A stretch of 64,000 bases of DNA from Crocinitomix catalasitica ATCC 23190 (GTDB taxonomy: Bacteria > Bacteroidota > Bacteroidia > Flavobacteriales_D > Crocinitomicaceae). Positions 7,733 through 17,422 of the stretch are shown here, piece after piece (within the stretch, counting starts at the first letter, position 1; every line of letters starts with the position of its first letter). The stretch is from positions 62,001 through 126,000 of the forward strand of contig NZ_JHXV01000001.1 of the NCBI RefSeq assembly GCF_000621625.1, read 5' to 3'. The notes below the pieces were generated by a model, which made no database searches, was not told where the DNA came from, and worked only from the letters and a program-made list of their open reading frames with translations. The position numbers and the translations under genes are program-made.

Positions 7733-10531
7733 TTATACTTCACAATGCTCACAATAATCTGCATTGGTATTGTGAACGAATTCGAATTCATCTGAATATA
7801 ATTCTTCAATTAAATAATGTAACTCTTCTTCAAAACTGTCCAATAATTCATTGGTAATCAAAGGAATTTTATCTTTTGTGAATTGAGGATATTGAACCCA
7901 ATCTGCGATATTAATCATTGAAACTATCCCAACTGAAAAAGCGTTAATTTCAGGATAAGTCTGCCTGAACATCAAAGCATACATCAATAATTGACGTCCG
8001 TAACCCTTTTTAGGATTTTGCAGAAATTTTTCCATTTCGCCTGCGTTTAAGATCTTGTTGTCGATTCCGATTTTGCTTTTGTCACATTTGCCCGACTTAT
8101 AATCAATAATCCTATAAATGGATCCTATTTGATCTATTCTGTCTGCATTACCAGAAAGTACAATGGTTTTCTTTTCTCCATTAATATTCCATTCATAAGT
8201 CGCTGAAATATTTCGTTCTAAATCCTTAATAAAAATGGGGGACTTACTCGCTTTTATCTCTTTTATTTGTTGCTCAATAAATTCATTAATGAACTTTATA
8301 GATACATCGAATGACAACTTGTTTTGTCCGAATTTTAAATCTCCTTCAGTGAAGTTTTCTAAATAAGCAGCTTTTAAATAAGCTGGAATGTTCTTTTTTT
8401 CATTGGCTAAAACTGCAGCATCTAACTGAATTTTCTTGTCGAAAAAGTTGTCTCGCATTATCTTTTCAATAACCTCGTGAATTTTTGTTCCAAATGTAGA
8501 GGATTCAATATTTTCTTCTACAACCTTATTCTCTCTCATGTCAAGAATGTATCGATAATAAAAATCTAATGGGCAAGTGATCAATTTGTTCAAGGCTGAC
8601 GGCGATAAACCAAACTTAAGTTTCTCGTCTAGCTTCGCCCGTACAATTGCATTACTTGAATAAGAAGTCGTGTTTAAATCTGCGGCTTTATCATTTGTAG
8701 AGTAGGTGTATTGTGCTAAGGTGTGACCATATTTTTTATCTAATTCGTTTTCTAATTGAATAATGAATCGACTCTTTTCATTAGATCCCATTCCGTCAGA
8801 TGATGAATTATAGGTCATGTAAATAGTCTTTGATCTTTGAATTAAACGGTAGAAATGATGCGCAAAAATGGCTTGTCTATCGTCTTCAATCGGCAAATCA
8901 TGGAATAGTTTTAAATCTCTTGGAATCATCGAATTAATGACGTTGGTCTGAGGGAGATTCCCCTCATTCATTCCTAGAATTATGAGGTTGTCAAAGTCTA
9001 ACGCCCTTGTTTCTAGGATTCCCATTATTTGAAGCCCATCAATCGGATTGCCTAAAAAAGAAAGGCTTTCTTCTTGCCAAAACTGGTAGAATAACTTTTT
9101 GAACGATTTTAAATTCAATGCACGTGGATAAACCGCTGCAATTTGTTCGAACTTTTTATAACCTTTGCTAAAATGATATATAATCTCTAAATCAACATCC
9201 GAATTCTTGACTTCTGTTAAAGCTTCATATAGTGCTTGAACGAGAGCGTTGAACGCATCAAAACCATCTTTCAAAGGATTTGACCACAAGCTTAATAATG
9301 TTTTAAATGAAGCTAAGTTTGGGAAGTACTCAATAAATTCTTCCCAATCAACAAATATTCTATTCCTAGACATTAATCCATCTTCAAATTTTTCAATTCC
9401 TTGTTCATCGGCGATTAATAAACGAATGTAATTATGGTCTAAAAATTTAAGTATGGTCTTATGATAAAGTCGACTAGAATTAAATTTTTGAAAATTGAAT
9501 TGTAAGTCGAAAATCGTATCAACTAAACTTTTTAGATGTGAGAATTTAATTGGATAACCCATTGTAATATTCGCTTTGCCAATTCCTGCTGGTAGCGATT
9601 TTGACAAAGGAATTAATAAGGATTCATCTGCTAGAATAATTGCCGTAGAGCTTAAATCATTGTTCTTTTCGTAGATCTCTTGAACACAATTACCTGCGAT
9701 TAAGGTTTGAGCCGTTTGTTGAGCAGTCTCTATAACGGTAATATCCTTTTTTATAGTGTTAAAAACATCTTTGATTGGTGAGTTTTTATGTAAATGCTGG
9801 TACTTTCTGAAAAAGTGACCGGCTTCATGTTCTTCGTTATTTATATAGGCAGCGTCAACATCAAAATAGATACTGGCTTTTTTATCAGTAATTAAATGGG
9901 TGATTATTTTTTCTTCGCTGCGCGAAAGGGCGTTGAATCCAATAAAGTAATAATGTGATTTAACCCAAGTTGCTTGATTTAATGATTCGCTGAATTTTTT
10001 ATAGGCCAACCCCTGGTAGATTATTGATCGATCGATAAGTAAAGCATTTAACTGTTTATAATAATCAATCAACTTATCCCATAAAGTCAAATACCTAGTT
10101 TGGCCTTCAGTTAAATCTGTTGCCAAGAAACTCCAGTTTTCAATTTCTTTTATACTTCTTAGGTCTTTGAATATTTTTTCAGGTGGAATTAAATATCTGT
10201 CTATTTCGTCAAAATCTGATAAAAGGATTTTACCCCATTTTATAAAGTCGTCAAAACTTTCTTTTTGATCTCCTTCAATTTTTTCATGTACTTCGTATAA
10301 AAGGAATAATAATTCTGTTTGATTAATTATTTTCAAATCTGTGTGAAAACCAATCCATTCATTGATTGTTAAAATTTCTGGAGATTGAATGGGTTTCTGA
10401 AAGGCGCCTGCAAAATATTTTTGTAAATAAACAGCTGCTCTTTTATTCGGAATGATAAGTGAACACTGAGCAAGTTGGCCGCCGTTCTCTGTTATTATTT
10501 TATCTACAATTCCGCGTAAAAAATTTGTCAT
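7733..10531 (-). CDS. AddB-like PD-(D/E)XK nuclease / inactivated helicase
   Basis: A 932-aa protein resembling the B subunit of AddAB-type recombination nucleases. The N-terminus (SLIIPNKRAAVYLQ, about 24-37) replaces the Walker A loop of active helicases, so ATPase activity is not expected there. Motifs of the dead helicase core follow, such as LDFDNLIILGMNEGNLPQ. The C-terminal nuclease has a single Cys in LITCPLDFYYRY, then RIIDYKSGK (Asp810, Lys812) and GRQLLMYALMF. AddB proteins carry four iron-sulfur cysteines, one upstream and three in a C-x2-C-x5-C tail; here the protein ends at CEHCEV, so the last is missing. No addA neighbour is present. Confidence 0.85.
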   Translation of the reverse strand: MTNFLRGIVDKIITENGGQLAQCSLIIPNKRAAVYLQKYFAGAFQKPIQSPEILTINEWIGFHTDLKIINQTELLFLLYEVHEKIEGDQKESFDDFIKWGKILLSDFDEIDRYLIPPEKIFKDLRSIKEIENWSFLATDLTEGQTRYLTLWDKLIDYYKQLNALLIDRSIIYQGLAYKKFSESLNQATWVKSHYYFIGFNALSRSEEKIITHLITDKKASIYFDVDAAYINNEEHEAGHFFRKYQHLHKNSPIKDVFNTIKKDITVIETAQQTAQTLIAGNCVQEIYEKNNDLSSTAIILADESLLIPLSKSLPAGIGKANITMGYPIKFSHLKSLVDTIFDLQFNFQKFNSSRLYHKTILKFLDHNYIRLLIADEQGIEKFEDGLMSRNRIFVDWEEFIEYFPNLASFKTLLSLWSNPLKDGFDAFNALVQALYEALTEVKNSDVDLEIIYHFSKGYKKFEQIAAVYPRALNLKSFKKLFYQFWQEESLSFLGNPIDGLQIMGILETRALDFDNLIILGMNEGNLPQTNVINSMIPRDLKLFHDLPIEDDRQAIFAHHFYRLIQRSKTIYMTYNSSSDGMGSNEKSRFIIQLENELDKKYGHTLAQYTYSTNDKAADLNTTSYSSNAIVRAKLDEKLKFGLSPSALNKLITCPLDFYYRYILDMRENKVVEENIESSTFGTKIHEVIEKIMRDNFFDKKIQLDAAVLANEKKNIPAYLKAAYLENFTEGDLKFGQNKLSFDVSIKFINEFIEQQIKEIKASKSPIFIKDLERNISATYEWNINGEKKTIVLSGNADRIDQIGSIYRIIDYKSGKCDKSKIGIDNKILNAGEMEKFLQNPKKGYGRQLLMYALMFRQTYPEINAFSVGIVSMINIADWVQYPQFTKDKIPLITNELLDSFEEELHYLIEELYSDEFEFVHNTNADYCEHCEV

Positions 10532-10625
10532 GAATTATTCAATTATTTCTTTGTCTAAATCTAGTTATTTATTTTTCACGGTTAATTTATTTTCATGTTT
10601 TTCTGATCGAATTGAATATTTTGAT

Positions 10626-10633
10626 TAGTTTTG
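10626..10633 (+). promoter_or_regulatory. candidate -7 element for bcp
   Basis: TAGTTTTG matches TAnnTTTG exactly, 27 bases before ATG 10661. Its position rules out the upstream non-ATG start (10631) for bcp. Confidence 0.5.
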
Positions 10634-10660
10634 TGTCGAACATTGATTAATTATTCGTCT

Positions 10661-11125
10661 ATGACAAATTTAAAAATAGGAGATAAGGCACCAAACTTTG
10701 CTGCTTTGGATGAAAATGGTAAAGAGATCTCTTTGAAAGATTATAATGGCAAGAAGCTGGTGATTTATTTTTACCCAAAAGATATGACTCCAGGGTGTAC
10801 AACACAGTCTTGTAATTTAAGAGATAATTATGCTTTATTACAAGAAAACGGTTTTGAAATTCTTGGCGTAAGTGCTGATGATGAAAAAAGACATCTCAAA
10901 TTTATTGATAAGTACGATCTGCCTTTTAGTTTGATTGCAGATGTAGACAAAAAGATGATCAATGATTTTGGTGTTTGGGGCGAGAAAAAATTTATGGGAA
11001 AAGTTTATGATGGCATTCATCGTACGACTTTTGTGATTGATGAGGAAGGCACAATCATTAATGTTATTGAGAAAGTTAAGACGAAGGCGCATGCCGAACA
11101 AATCTTAGAAGAATTAGAAAATTAA
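10661..11125 (+). CDS. bcp: thioredoxin-dependent thiol peroxidase (BCP)
   Basis: A peroxiredoxin that reduces hydrogen peroxide and lipid hydroperoxides with electrons from thioredoxin. The peroxidatic Cys46 is in DMTPGCTTQSC and the resolving Cys51 is five residues on, the arrangement of the atypical 2-Cys BCP class. The remaining conserved Arg is in GIHRTTFVIDEEG. The length from the chosen ATG (155 aa) is standard. The gene is single and lies between the divergent AddB-like gene and recA. Confidence 0.96.
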   Translation: MTNLKIGDKAPNFAALDENGKEISLKDYNGKKLVIYFYPKDMTPGCTTQSCNLRDNYALLQENGFEILGVSADDEKRHLKFIDKYDLPFSLIADVDKKMINDFGVWGEKKFMGKVYDGIHRTTFVIDEEGTIINVIEKVKTKAHAEQILEELEN

Positions 11126-11197
11126 ATTAAATTAAAATGTTTAGAACGTAAATAGTTTATGGTTTGAAGGTGTTCCTTTGAAGTAAAATTAGAAGTT

Positions 11198-12232
11198 ATG
11201 GCAGAAGTAAATACAGAAAAGTTAAAAGCATTACAACTAACTTTAGATAAGTTGGAGAAAACCTATGGTAAGGGTGCGGTAATGAAATTAGGAGATAGTG
11301 CGATTGAAGATATTGATGTAATTCCATCAGGATCTTTAACGCTTGATTTAGCGCTAGGTGTTAAAGGATTTCCTAAAGGTAGAATAGTAGAAATATATGG
11401 ACCTGAATCTTCAGGTAAAACAACATTGGCTTTGCATGCAATAGCAGAATGTCAAAAACAAGGCGGTATAGCCGCTTTTGTTGATGCAGAGCATGCCTTT
11501 GATAGATATTATGCAGAATGTTTAGGTATTGACACAGAGAATTTATTGGTGTCTCAACCTGATAACGGTGAACAAGCTCTAGAAATTGCCGATAATTTAA
11601 TTCGTTCAGGTGCTGTTGATATTATTGTGATTGATTCAGTTGCGGCTTTAACGCCACGCGCGGAGATAGAAGGTGAGATGGGTGACTCGCAAATGGGATT
11701 ACAAGCAAGATTGATGTCGAAAGCATTGCGTAAATTAACCAGTTCAATAAACAAAGCGAACACTTGTTGTATCTTCATTAACCAATTAAGAGAAAAAATT
11801 GGTGTAATGTTCGGAAACCCGGAAACTACTACTGGTGGTAATGCATTGAAATTCTATTCTTCTATTCGTGTTGATATTCGTCGTTCAAGCCAAATTAAAG
11901 ATGGTGACGATGTTATTGGAAATAGAACGAAAGTGAAAATCGTAAAGAATAAAGTAGCTCCGCCATTTAAAAAAGCCGAGTTTGACATTATGTACGGTCA
12001 AGGGGTGTCTAAAGTTGGTGAGATATTAGACCTAGGTGTGAGTTTAGGTATTATCAATAAAAGTGGATCTTGGTTTAGTTATGGTGATACCAAATTAGGC
12101 CAAGGAAGGGATGCCGTTAAGATTTTAATTAAAGATAATCCAGAGTTAATGGAGGAATTAGAAGTTAAAATTATCAATCAGATTCAGAATCCTGTTGGAG
12201 TAAATGAAAAAGATACAGTAAAAGAGAAATAA
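11198..12232 (+). CDS. recA: recombinase RecA
   Basis: RecA forms filaments on single-stranded DNA, drives strand exchange and stimulates self-cleavage of LexA-type repressors. The 344-aa protein has Walker A GPESSGKT at residues 68-75, Walker B in [12 protein letters not shown], the L2 loop around [17 protein letters not shown], and a C-terminal domain ending in a charged tail. No LexA box or recX gene was noticed beside it. It is monocistronic, with its own terminator. Confidence 0.99.
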   Translation: MAEVNTEKLKALQLTLDKLEKTYGKGAVMKLGDSAIEDIDVIPSGSLTLDLALGVKGFPKGRIVEIYGPESSGKTTLALHAIAECQKQGGIAAFVDAEHAFDRYYAECLGIDTENLLVSQPDNGEQALEIADNLIRSGAVDIIVIDSVAALTPRAEIEGEMGDSQMGLQARLMSKALRKLTSSINKANTCCIFINQLREKIGVMFGNPETTTGGNALKFYSSIRVDIRRSSQIKDGDDVIGNRTKVKIVKNKVAPPFKKAEFDIMYGQGVSKVGEILDLGVSLGIINKSGSWFSYGDTKLGQGRDAVKILIKDNPELMEELEVKIINQIQNPVGVNEKDTVKEK

Positions 12233-12252
12233 AAGGTACTTCTACCAGACGG

Positions 12253-12300
12253 AAAAGGGGATTATTTGTTCATTCAAATGTCCCCTTTTCTTATTTATTT
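12253..12300 (+). terminator. intrinsic terminator of recA
   Basis: AAAAGGGGA (12253-12261) pairs with TCCCCTTTT (12281-12289), followed by a T-rich tail. It lies 20 bases after the recA stop. Confidence 0.8.
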
Positions 12301-12474
12301 AAAGTTGTAGCATCAGCTCGATCGTGCTAAATCCCCACCTTTATTTAAGTTTTCTTATTAAAGCAAGGGTATATCGAAAATTGAATGCGACAATTGCTAA
12401 TTGATTGCTACCGTTTAAAGGTTATTTCCTGTAAGTTCAAAAAGAAAGTTCTATTTTTACGCAAAAATAAATAC

Positions 12475-13518
12475 ATGAAAATATTTTGGGCATTCTCACT
12501 TCTAAGTCTATTTTTATTTAGTTGTAATAATTCTCCCGCTGAAATTACGGAAGAGTTAACAGATACGGAAAAGTCGGATACAATTCTTGTAGCTGATTCC
12601 TTAGGGCTGTTAAACCAAGTAATCGTAGATAATCCAGATAATGCATCTGCTTACTTTGCAAGAGCAAAATATCATATGCGGAATTTGAATCCCCAAAGTG
12701 CATTGATAGATGTCGAAAAAGTACTAAGTATTGATTCTTCGATTTTAGACGCAAGAATTTTATATGCAAATATTCAAGTTTCTGAACTGAATATAAAGGA
12801 TGCACAATATCAATATAAATACGTCTTTGCTCAAGATAGTTTATCTACAAAATCTTTATTAGGTTTAGCACGAATTAATTCGCTTTTGGACAATTCAGCA
12901 CAAGCAATATTTTACATTGATAAAGCTTTAAGTATTGATCAGTATTTGGCAGAAGCGTACTTTTTAAAGGGAATGGTTTATAGAGCAGATACTTATAAAA
13001 CAAAAAGAAAAGAGAGTTGGGACAGGGCAATTTCTTCTTATCAAACAGCAATCGAACAGGACCCAGATTTCTATGCTGCATATATTGAGTTAGGAGTTAT
13101 GTATGACGAACGAGATATGACTTTAGCTTTAGACTATTTTAATTCAGCTTTAGATATTGAACCAAGAAGTATAGAAGCTTTGTATAATAAAGGAATGTAC
13201 TTTCAAAAACGAAATGACTTTGATAATGCCCTAAGAAATTATCGTAAAATATCGAGAATTGATTCCACATGGGCAGATCCTTATTATAACCAAGGATATA
13301 TTTATTTAGTGAAGTTGCAAAACCTAGATAGTGCAATTAACTATTTAAGCCTAGCTATTAATTACGATGGTAATTATTATCAGGCACACAATAACTTGGG
13401 GCTAGCATATGAGCTTGCTGGGGAAATTGATTCCGCAAGGCTACATTATAAAGAAGCTTTAAATATTAAACCTGATTTTCAATTAGCTGAAGATAATTTG
13501 AAGTTACTTAAGAAATGA
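12475..13518 (+). CDS. tetratricopeptide-repeat lipoprotein
   Basis: The 347-aa product starts with a lipoprotein signal (MKIFWAFSLLSLFLFSC) and has about seven to eight TPR units from residue 50 to the end, for example ASAYFARAKYHMRNLNPQSA and YYQAHNNLGLAYELAGEID. Such proteins act as scaffolds on the periplasmic side of a membrane; the partner is unknown. ATG 12475 is used because it starts the signal peptide; a longer reading from 12385 would bury it. The stop overlaps the next start (ATGA), so the downstream membrane protein is cotranslated and may be its partner. Confidence 0.82.
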   Translation: MKIFWAFSLLSLFLFSCNNSPAEITEELTDTEKSDTILVADSLGLLNQVIVDNPDNASAYFARAKYHMRNLNPQSALIDVEKVLSIDSSILDARILYANIQVSELNIKDAQYQYKYVFAQDSLSTKSLLGLARINSLLDNSAQAIFYIDKALSIDQYLAEAYFLKGMVYRADTYKTKRKESWDRAISSYQTAIEQDPDFYAAYIELGVMYDERDMTLALDYFNSALDIEPRSIEALYNKGMYFQKRNDFDNALRNYRKISRIDSTWADPYYNQGYIYLVKLQNLDSAINYLSLAINYDGNYYQAHNNLGLAYELAGEIDSARLHYKEALNIKPDFQLAEDNLKLLKK

Positions 13519-14138
13519 CCTTAATAGAAAGACTTAAAAACCCTTTCGTCCAGCAATATATTCTTGAGATTGCTTTTCCGCTTGTTGGGTATTTCTTTTT
13601 TGATTGGTCTATTTTTATTATAGCAATCTATTATTTGTTGGATCAATTTGCAATTCAAATAATCTCTTCTATTCGATTGTATAAAATCCGTCAATTCACA
13701 TCTCTTAATTCAAAATTAGGTTTGTTCTTCGGGTCGATAATTTTATTTTTAATCTTCTTTAGTCTCGAAATCTACGTGATTTATCACACCGTGATTGAAG
13801 CAACAATTGCGGATGAAACTACTTTAAATGCTGAGTTTGTAGATTTTGCTAAAAGTGAATTGTGGTTGATAGCTCCAATGCTGATCTTTGTCTATGCTTT
13901 TAAAGATCGGTTTACTTTCTATATGCCTAGGCGATATTTGAAATATAGTTTTAAGAAATCAGTCAATGTCGAGTTTTTAAAATTGATATCAATTTTCGTA
14001 CTGACCATCTCGCTAATGTTCCTCTGGCAGAAATTACACGTGAATGAGGTTCTTGTATTACTAATTTTTGTGTTTAGTAAAATTGGATATGATTTCACAA
14101 TTCATAAAAAAATGAATGAAAAGTCGTTAAACGATTAA
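13515..14138 (+). CDS. integral membrane protein of unknown function
   Basis: A 207-aa protein with about five hydrophobic helices (including IFIIAIYYLLDQFAIQIISS, LGLFFGSIILFLIFFSLEIY and LKLISIFVLTISLMFL) and basic loops such as YMPRRYLKYSFKK. I do not recognise the family. It overlaps the TPR lipoprotein by 4 nt, so a two-gene membrane unit is likely. No motif suggests a substrate or enzymatic activity. Confidence 0.7.
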   Translation: MTLIERLKNPFVQQYILEIAFPLVGYFFFDWSIFIIAIYYLLDQFAIQIISSIRLYKIRQFTSLNSKLGLFFGSIILFLIFFSLEIYVIYHTVIEATIADETTLNAEFVDFAKSELWLIAPMLIFVYAFKDRFTFYMPRRYLKYSFKKSVNVEFLKLISIFVLTISLMFLWQKLHVNEVLVLLIFVFSKIGYDFTIHKKMNEKSLND

Positions 14139-14184
14139 AATTATCGATTAGCCGAATTGATCGATTTAATGAATTGACTTCCTG

Positions 14185-14307
14185 TATCTTTGATGTAATA
14201 AGTAAAACATTATCAATTTTAATTGATGAAATTGCTATACCTCAGTGGGAGCAGGGTATAGCATAAATGATCCACCAGTATTTATACTGGTGGATCTAGT
14301 TTTTTTT
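14185..14307 (+). ncRNA. candidate small RNA with three hairpins and terminator
   Basis: TATCTTTG (14185-14192), an exact TAnnTTTG box, is followed by a roughly 110-nt segment with no open frame but three successive hairpins. They are ATCAATT-TT-AATTGAT (14212-14227), GCTATACC/GGTATAGC with a 13-nt loop (14234-14262), and GATCCACCAGTA-TTTA-TACTGGTGGATC (14269-14296) followed by TAGTTTTTTTT. The last is a strong intrinsic terminator and also serves the membrane-protein gene that ends at 14138. The -33 TTG is not well placed, so an independent transcript is inferred, not shown; a long 3' UTR is the alternative. Confidence 0.5.
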
Positions 14308-14330
14308 ATCAATTTAGTGCTTTAAACATC

Positions 14331-16232
14331 TTAATAAGCACGTTCGTTATTACCTTCAATATAATTAATATATGCTTTGTTTACAACCTTGTTTCCTCCA
14401 GGTGTTGGGTAGTCTCCTGTGAAGTACCAATCTCCTGTATGATCTGGGCATGCTTTATGTAAGTTTTCTATTGTTTGATAAACAATCTTTACTTCAGCAT
14501 TGATATTCTCTGGTGTTAAAAGTACCGCGATTTTATTAGAAATTTGTTCTGGTGTAAATGGCTTGTATATGTCTTTTACATGATTGACAATTTCTTCTTT
14601 TGGTAAATTCAATTGGGCCTTACACTTTTCGTAAGTCGATTGAATGATTCCTTCTTGTCCAGATTCTTTTAATAATTCTATCGCTGCTACGAATGCAATA
14701 AAATCACCCATTTTTGCCATGTCAATACCATAACAATCAGGATATCTAATTTGCGGTGCACTAGATATTACAACGATTCTTTTTGGATGTAAACGATCCA
14801 ATATTCTTAAAATACTCTTCTTTAATGTTGTTCCTCTTACAATTGAATCGTCTACAACAACTAGATTGTCCTTTTTTTCTTGAACAGTACCATAAGTAAT
14901 GTCATAAACATGCGCCACTAAGTCTTCACGTCCGTCATCTTGCGTAATAAACGTTCGAAGCTTAGTATCTTTAATTGCTATTTTTTCAACCCTTGTTCTT
15001 TTAGCAAGAATCTTTTTAAGTTCGTCATCTGTAAGTGATGCACCTTTTTCCTTAATTAAATCGAATTTTAATTGATTCTGATATTTTTCAAGGCCTTTAA
15101 TTACACCAAAGAACGAAGTCTCTGCTGTATTAGGTATAAATGAGAAAACAGCATTGTCTATCTCGCCATCAATTGCCTCGACAGTTTGAGGAACAAGTAG
15201 TTTTCCTAATTCTTTTCTTTCGTGATAGATATCTTTGTCACCTGGACGAGAAAAATATATTCTTTCAAATGAACATTGTTTTAATTCTCTTGGCGTATTA
15301 ATCATCGTCTCAGTAGTTATACCGTTCTTTTTGATAATTAAAGCGTGTCCTGGTTTAACTTCCTTAATTTTACTAGCAGGAACGTTAAACGCAGTTTGTA
15401 TTACAGGTCGTTCAGAAGTTACAACACAAATTTCATCATCTTCATACCAGAATGCTGGTCGAATGCCTGAAGGATCTCTTAAAACAAAAGCATCACCATG
15501 TCCTAATAAGCCACACATTGTATAGCCACCATCCCATAAATCAGATGATTTTTTAAGGATCTTAGCGATATCTAAGTTTTGACCAATTAAATTATAAACG
15601 TCTCTATTCGAATAACCCTCCGGCTTGTATTTAGCGTACAATTCCGCATTTTCTTCATCCAAGAAGTGGCCAATCTTTTCAAGAACTGTAACAGTATCAG
15701 CCATCGCTTTTGGATGTTGACCTAGTTTTAATAATTGTTGAAACAACTCATCGTTGTTCGTTAAATTAAAATTGCCAGCTACTGTTAAACTTCGCGTTTG
15801 CCAATTGTTTTGCCTCAAAAATGGATGACAGCTTTCAATCGAATTTCTTCCGAAGGTTCCGTATCTTAGATGTCCTAAGAATAACTCACCCGTAAATCCA
15901 GCATTATCTTTAAGGTAGTCAATGTCCTTTAATAATTTTGGATCCTCCTTTTCAATTTCAGCAAATCTAGAATTGATATGACTGAAGATGTCTTGGATAG
16001 GAGTTTGTTCGATCGATCTGTATCGACTGATGTACCTTTTTCCTGGTTCTACATCTAATTTGATATTGGCTAAGCCGGCACCATCTTGGCCCCGATTGTG
16101 TTGTTTCTCCATTAGGAGATACATTTTATTTATGCCGTAAAAAGCCGTCCCGTACTTGTCGAGGTAAAATTGAAGTGGTTTCTTTAGCCTTAATAAGGCA
16201 ATACCACACTCGTGTTGAATTGCGTCACTCAT
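14331..16232 (-). CDS. amidophosphoribosyltransferase-like (PurF-type) class II glutamine amidotransferase
   Basis: A 633-aa long PurF-type protein. After an eight-residue propeptide the nucleophile is Cys9 (QHECGIALL), as in class II glutaminases, with glutaminase segments LGHLRYGTFG and GNFNLTNNDEL. The phosphoribosyltransferase half has the PRPP loop VVVDDSIVRGTT and ends with an extension of about 100 residues. PurF makes phosphoribosylamine in purine synthesis. The long form is common in Bacteroidota, often beside a shorter PurF, so a paralogue role is possible. I chose ATG 16232 because a longer frame would place 16 unrelated residues before the processed Cys. Confidence 0.85.
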   Translation of the reverse strand: MSDAIQHECGIALLRLKKPLQFYLDKYGTAFYGINKMYLLMEKQHNRGQDGAGLANIKLDVEPGKRYISRYRSIEQTPIQDIFSHINSRFAEIEKEDPKLLKDIDYLKDNAGFTGELFLGHLRYGTFGRNSIESCHPFLRQNNWQTRSLTVAGNFNLTNNDELFQQLLKLGQHPKAMADTVTVLEKIGHFLDEENAELYAKYKPEGYSNRDVYNLIGQNLDIAKILKKSSDLWDGGYTMCGLLGHGDAFVLRDPSGIRPAFWYEDDEICVVTSERPVIQTAFNVPASKIKEVKPGHALIIKKNGITTETMINTPRELKQCSFERIYFSRPGDKDIYHERKELGKLLVPQTVEAIDGEIDNAVFSFIPNTAETSFFGVIKGLEKYQNQLKFDLIKEKGASLTDDELKKILAKRTRVEKIAIKDTKLRTFITQDDGREDLVAHVYDITYGTVQEKKDNLVVVDDSIVRGTTLKKSILRILDRLHPKRIVVISSAPQIRYPDCYGIDMAKMGDFIAFVAAIELLKESGQEGIIQSTYEKCKAQLNLPKEEIVNHVKDIYKPFTPEQISNKIAVLLTPENINAEVKIVYQTIENLHKACPDHTGDWYFTGDYPTPGGNKVVNKAYINYIEGNNERAY

Positions 16233-16331
16233 GCACTTTATCGAGTTGAAATAATTTGAGTGCAAATTTAAGAAAGACAATCGGCTTATCCGAACAATAA
16301 AATATAAATAATATATTTTTCAACAGATTCT

Positions 16332-16361
16332 TTGTTAATAAATTTAATCATCGTACATTTG
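16332..16361 (+). promoter_or_regulatory. promoter of rplM-rpsI
   Basis: TTG (16332-16334), a 19-base spacer and TACATTTG (16354-16361) match the Bacteroidota TTG-N-TAnnTTTG promoter exactly, as expected for a highly expressed ribosomal protein operon. Confidence 0.75.
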
Positions 16362-16364
16362 CAG

Positions 16365-16376
16365 CCCAAATTTGGG
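16365..16376 (+). promoter_or_regulatory. palindrome in the rplM leader
   Basis: CCCAAATTTGGG is a perfect 12-base palindrome at the predicted transcript start of the rplM mRNA, 31 bases before its GTG start. It can form a small 5' hairpin (stem of four, AATT loop) or act as an operator. I recall that autoregulatory leaders have been described for L13 operons of Bacteroidia; whether this element belongs to that class was not checked. Confidence 0.4.
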
Positions 16377-16407
16377 ATAATAGTAATTAATTAAAAACAG
16401 AATAATT

Positions 16408-16863
16408 GTGGATACATTGAGCTACAAAACTGTGTCTGCCAATAAAGAAACTGCTGAGAAAAAGTGGTTATTGGTTGATGCAGAAGGAGAAACACTTGGA
16501 CGTTTAGCGAGCAGAGTAGCATACCTAATTATCGGGAAACACAAAACAAATTTCACATCACACGCTGATAGCGGTGATAATGTTATTGTGATAAACGCTG
16601 AAAAGGTTGTGCTAACAGGGAACAAAGTAACGATGAAAGAATACATTCGTCACACTGGTTACCCAGGTGGTCAAAGAATTTTGACTGCAAGACAAATTTT
16701 AGAGAAACACCCAGAAAGACTGATTGAGAAAGCAGTTAAAGGGATGTTACCTAAAAATAAATTAGGGAATGCCTTATACAGAAACCTGAAGGTTGTTGTT
16801 GGTGCAGAGCACGAACATGAGGCACAAAAGCCTGCAACAATTAAATTAGATTCAATTAAATAA
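16408..16863 (+). CDS. rplM: 50S ribosomal protein L13
   Basis: L13 is an early assembly protein of the large subunit. The 151-aa product begins at a GTG ([13 protein letters not shown]), as commonly annotated in Flavobacteriia, and has the family segments [33 protein letters not shown] and HTGYPGG. rpsI follows 4 nt later, the usual L13-S9 pairing. Confidence 0.98.
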   Translation: MDTLSYKTVSANKETAEKKWLLVDAEGETLGRLASRVAYLIIGKHKTNFTSHADSGDNVIVINAEKVVLTGNKVTMKEYIRHTGYPGGQRILTARQILEKHPERLIEKAVKGMLPKNKLGNALYRNLKVVVGAEHEHEAQKPATIKLDSIK

Positions 16864-16867
16864 GCAT

Positions 16868-17254
16868 ATGAGCGTAGTTAATACATTAGGGAGAAGAAAA
16901 ACGGCAGTAGCTAGAATTTATCTTTCAAAAGGTACCGGTAAGGTAACTATTAATAAAAGAGAGGCAAACAGTTATTTCAAGACTCCTGTTCTTTTGGAGA
17001 AACTTAATCAACCATTTCAGTTAACTGAGACAGTTGGACAATATGATGTTGTTGCAAATGTTGACGGTGGCGGTGTAAATGGTCAAGCGGAAGCTATCAG
17101 ATTAGGGATTTCAAGAGCATTGGTTGAGATTTCTGCAGATAACAAACCTTTATTAAAAGCTGAAGGATTAATGACTAGAGATTCTAGAATGGTTGAGAGA
17201 AAAAAACCAGGACAGAAAAAAGCGAGAAAGAAATTCCAATTCTCAAAACGTTAA
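16868..17254 (+). CDS. rpsI: 30S ribosomal protein S9
   Basis: S9 sits in the small-subunit head; its C-terminal tail reaches the P-site tRNA. The 128-aa protein starts MSVVNTLGRRKTAVARIYL, has GGGVNGQAEAIRLGISRAL and ends in the basic tail KKARKKFQFSKR. It is cotranscribed with rplM. A 168-nt gap follows with the hairpin ATTCCAT-TTT-ATGGAAT (17271-17287), which lacks a T tract. Confidence 0.98.
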   Translation: MSVVNTLGRRKTAVARIYLSKGTGKVTINKREANSYFKTPVLLEKLNQPFQLTETVGQYDVVANVDGGGVNGQAEAIRLGISRALVEISADNKPLLKAEGLMTRDSRMVERKKPGQKKARKKFQFSKR

Positions 17255-17422
17255 TCAATTCCTATTTCCGATTCCATTTTATGGAATTGCGGTTTAGTAT
17301 CTAAATTGTTAAGATTACTTTTAAGTACTACTTGACAATTGCTTTGTAAAAAAAGACATCGTAAAATAACGCGGTGAAGAAAAAAGTTAAAAAGAAAGTA
17401 AACAATATTTAAAAAAATTAAA

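Noticed and set aside
12385-12474. N-terminal extension of the TPR lipoprotein
   Set aside because: It would place the lipoprotein signal 30 residues inside the protein; ATG 12475 is correct.
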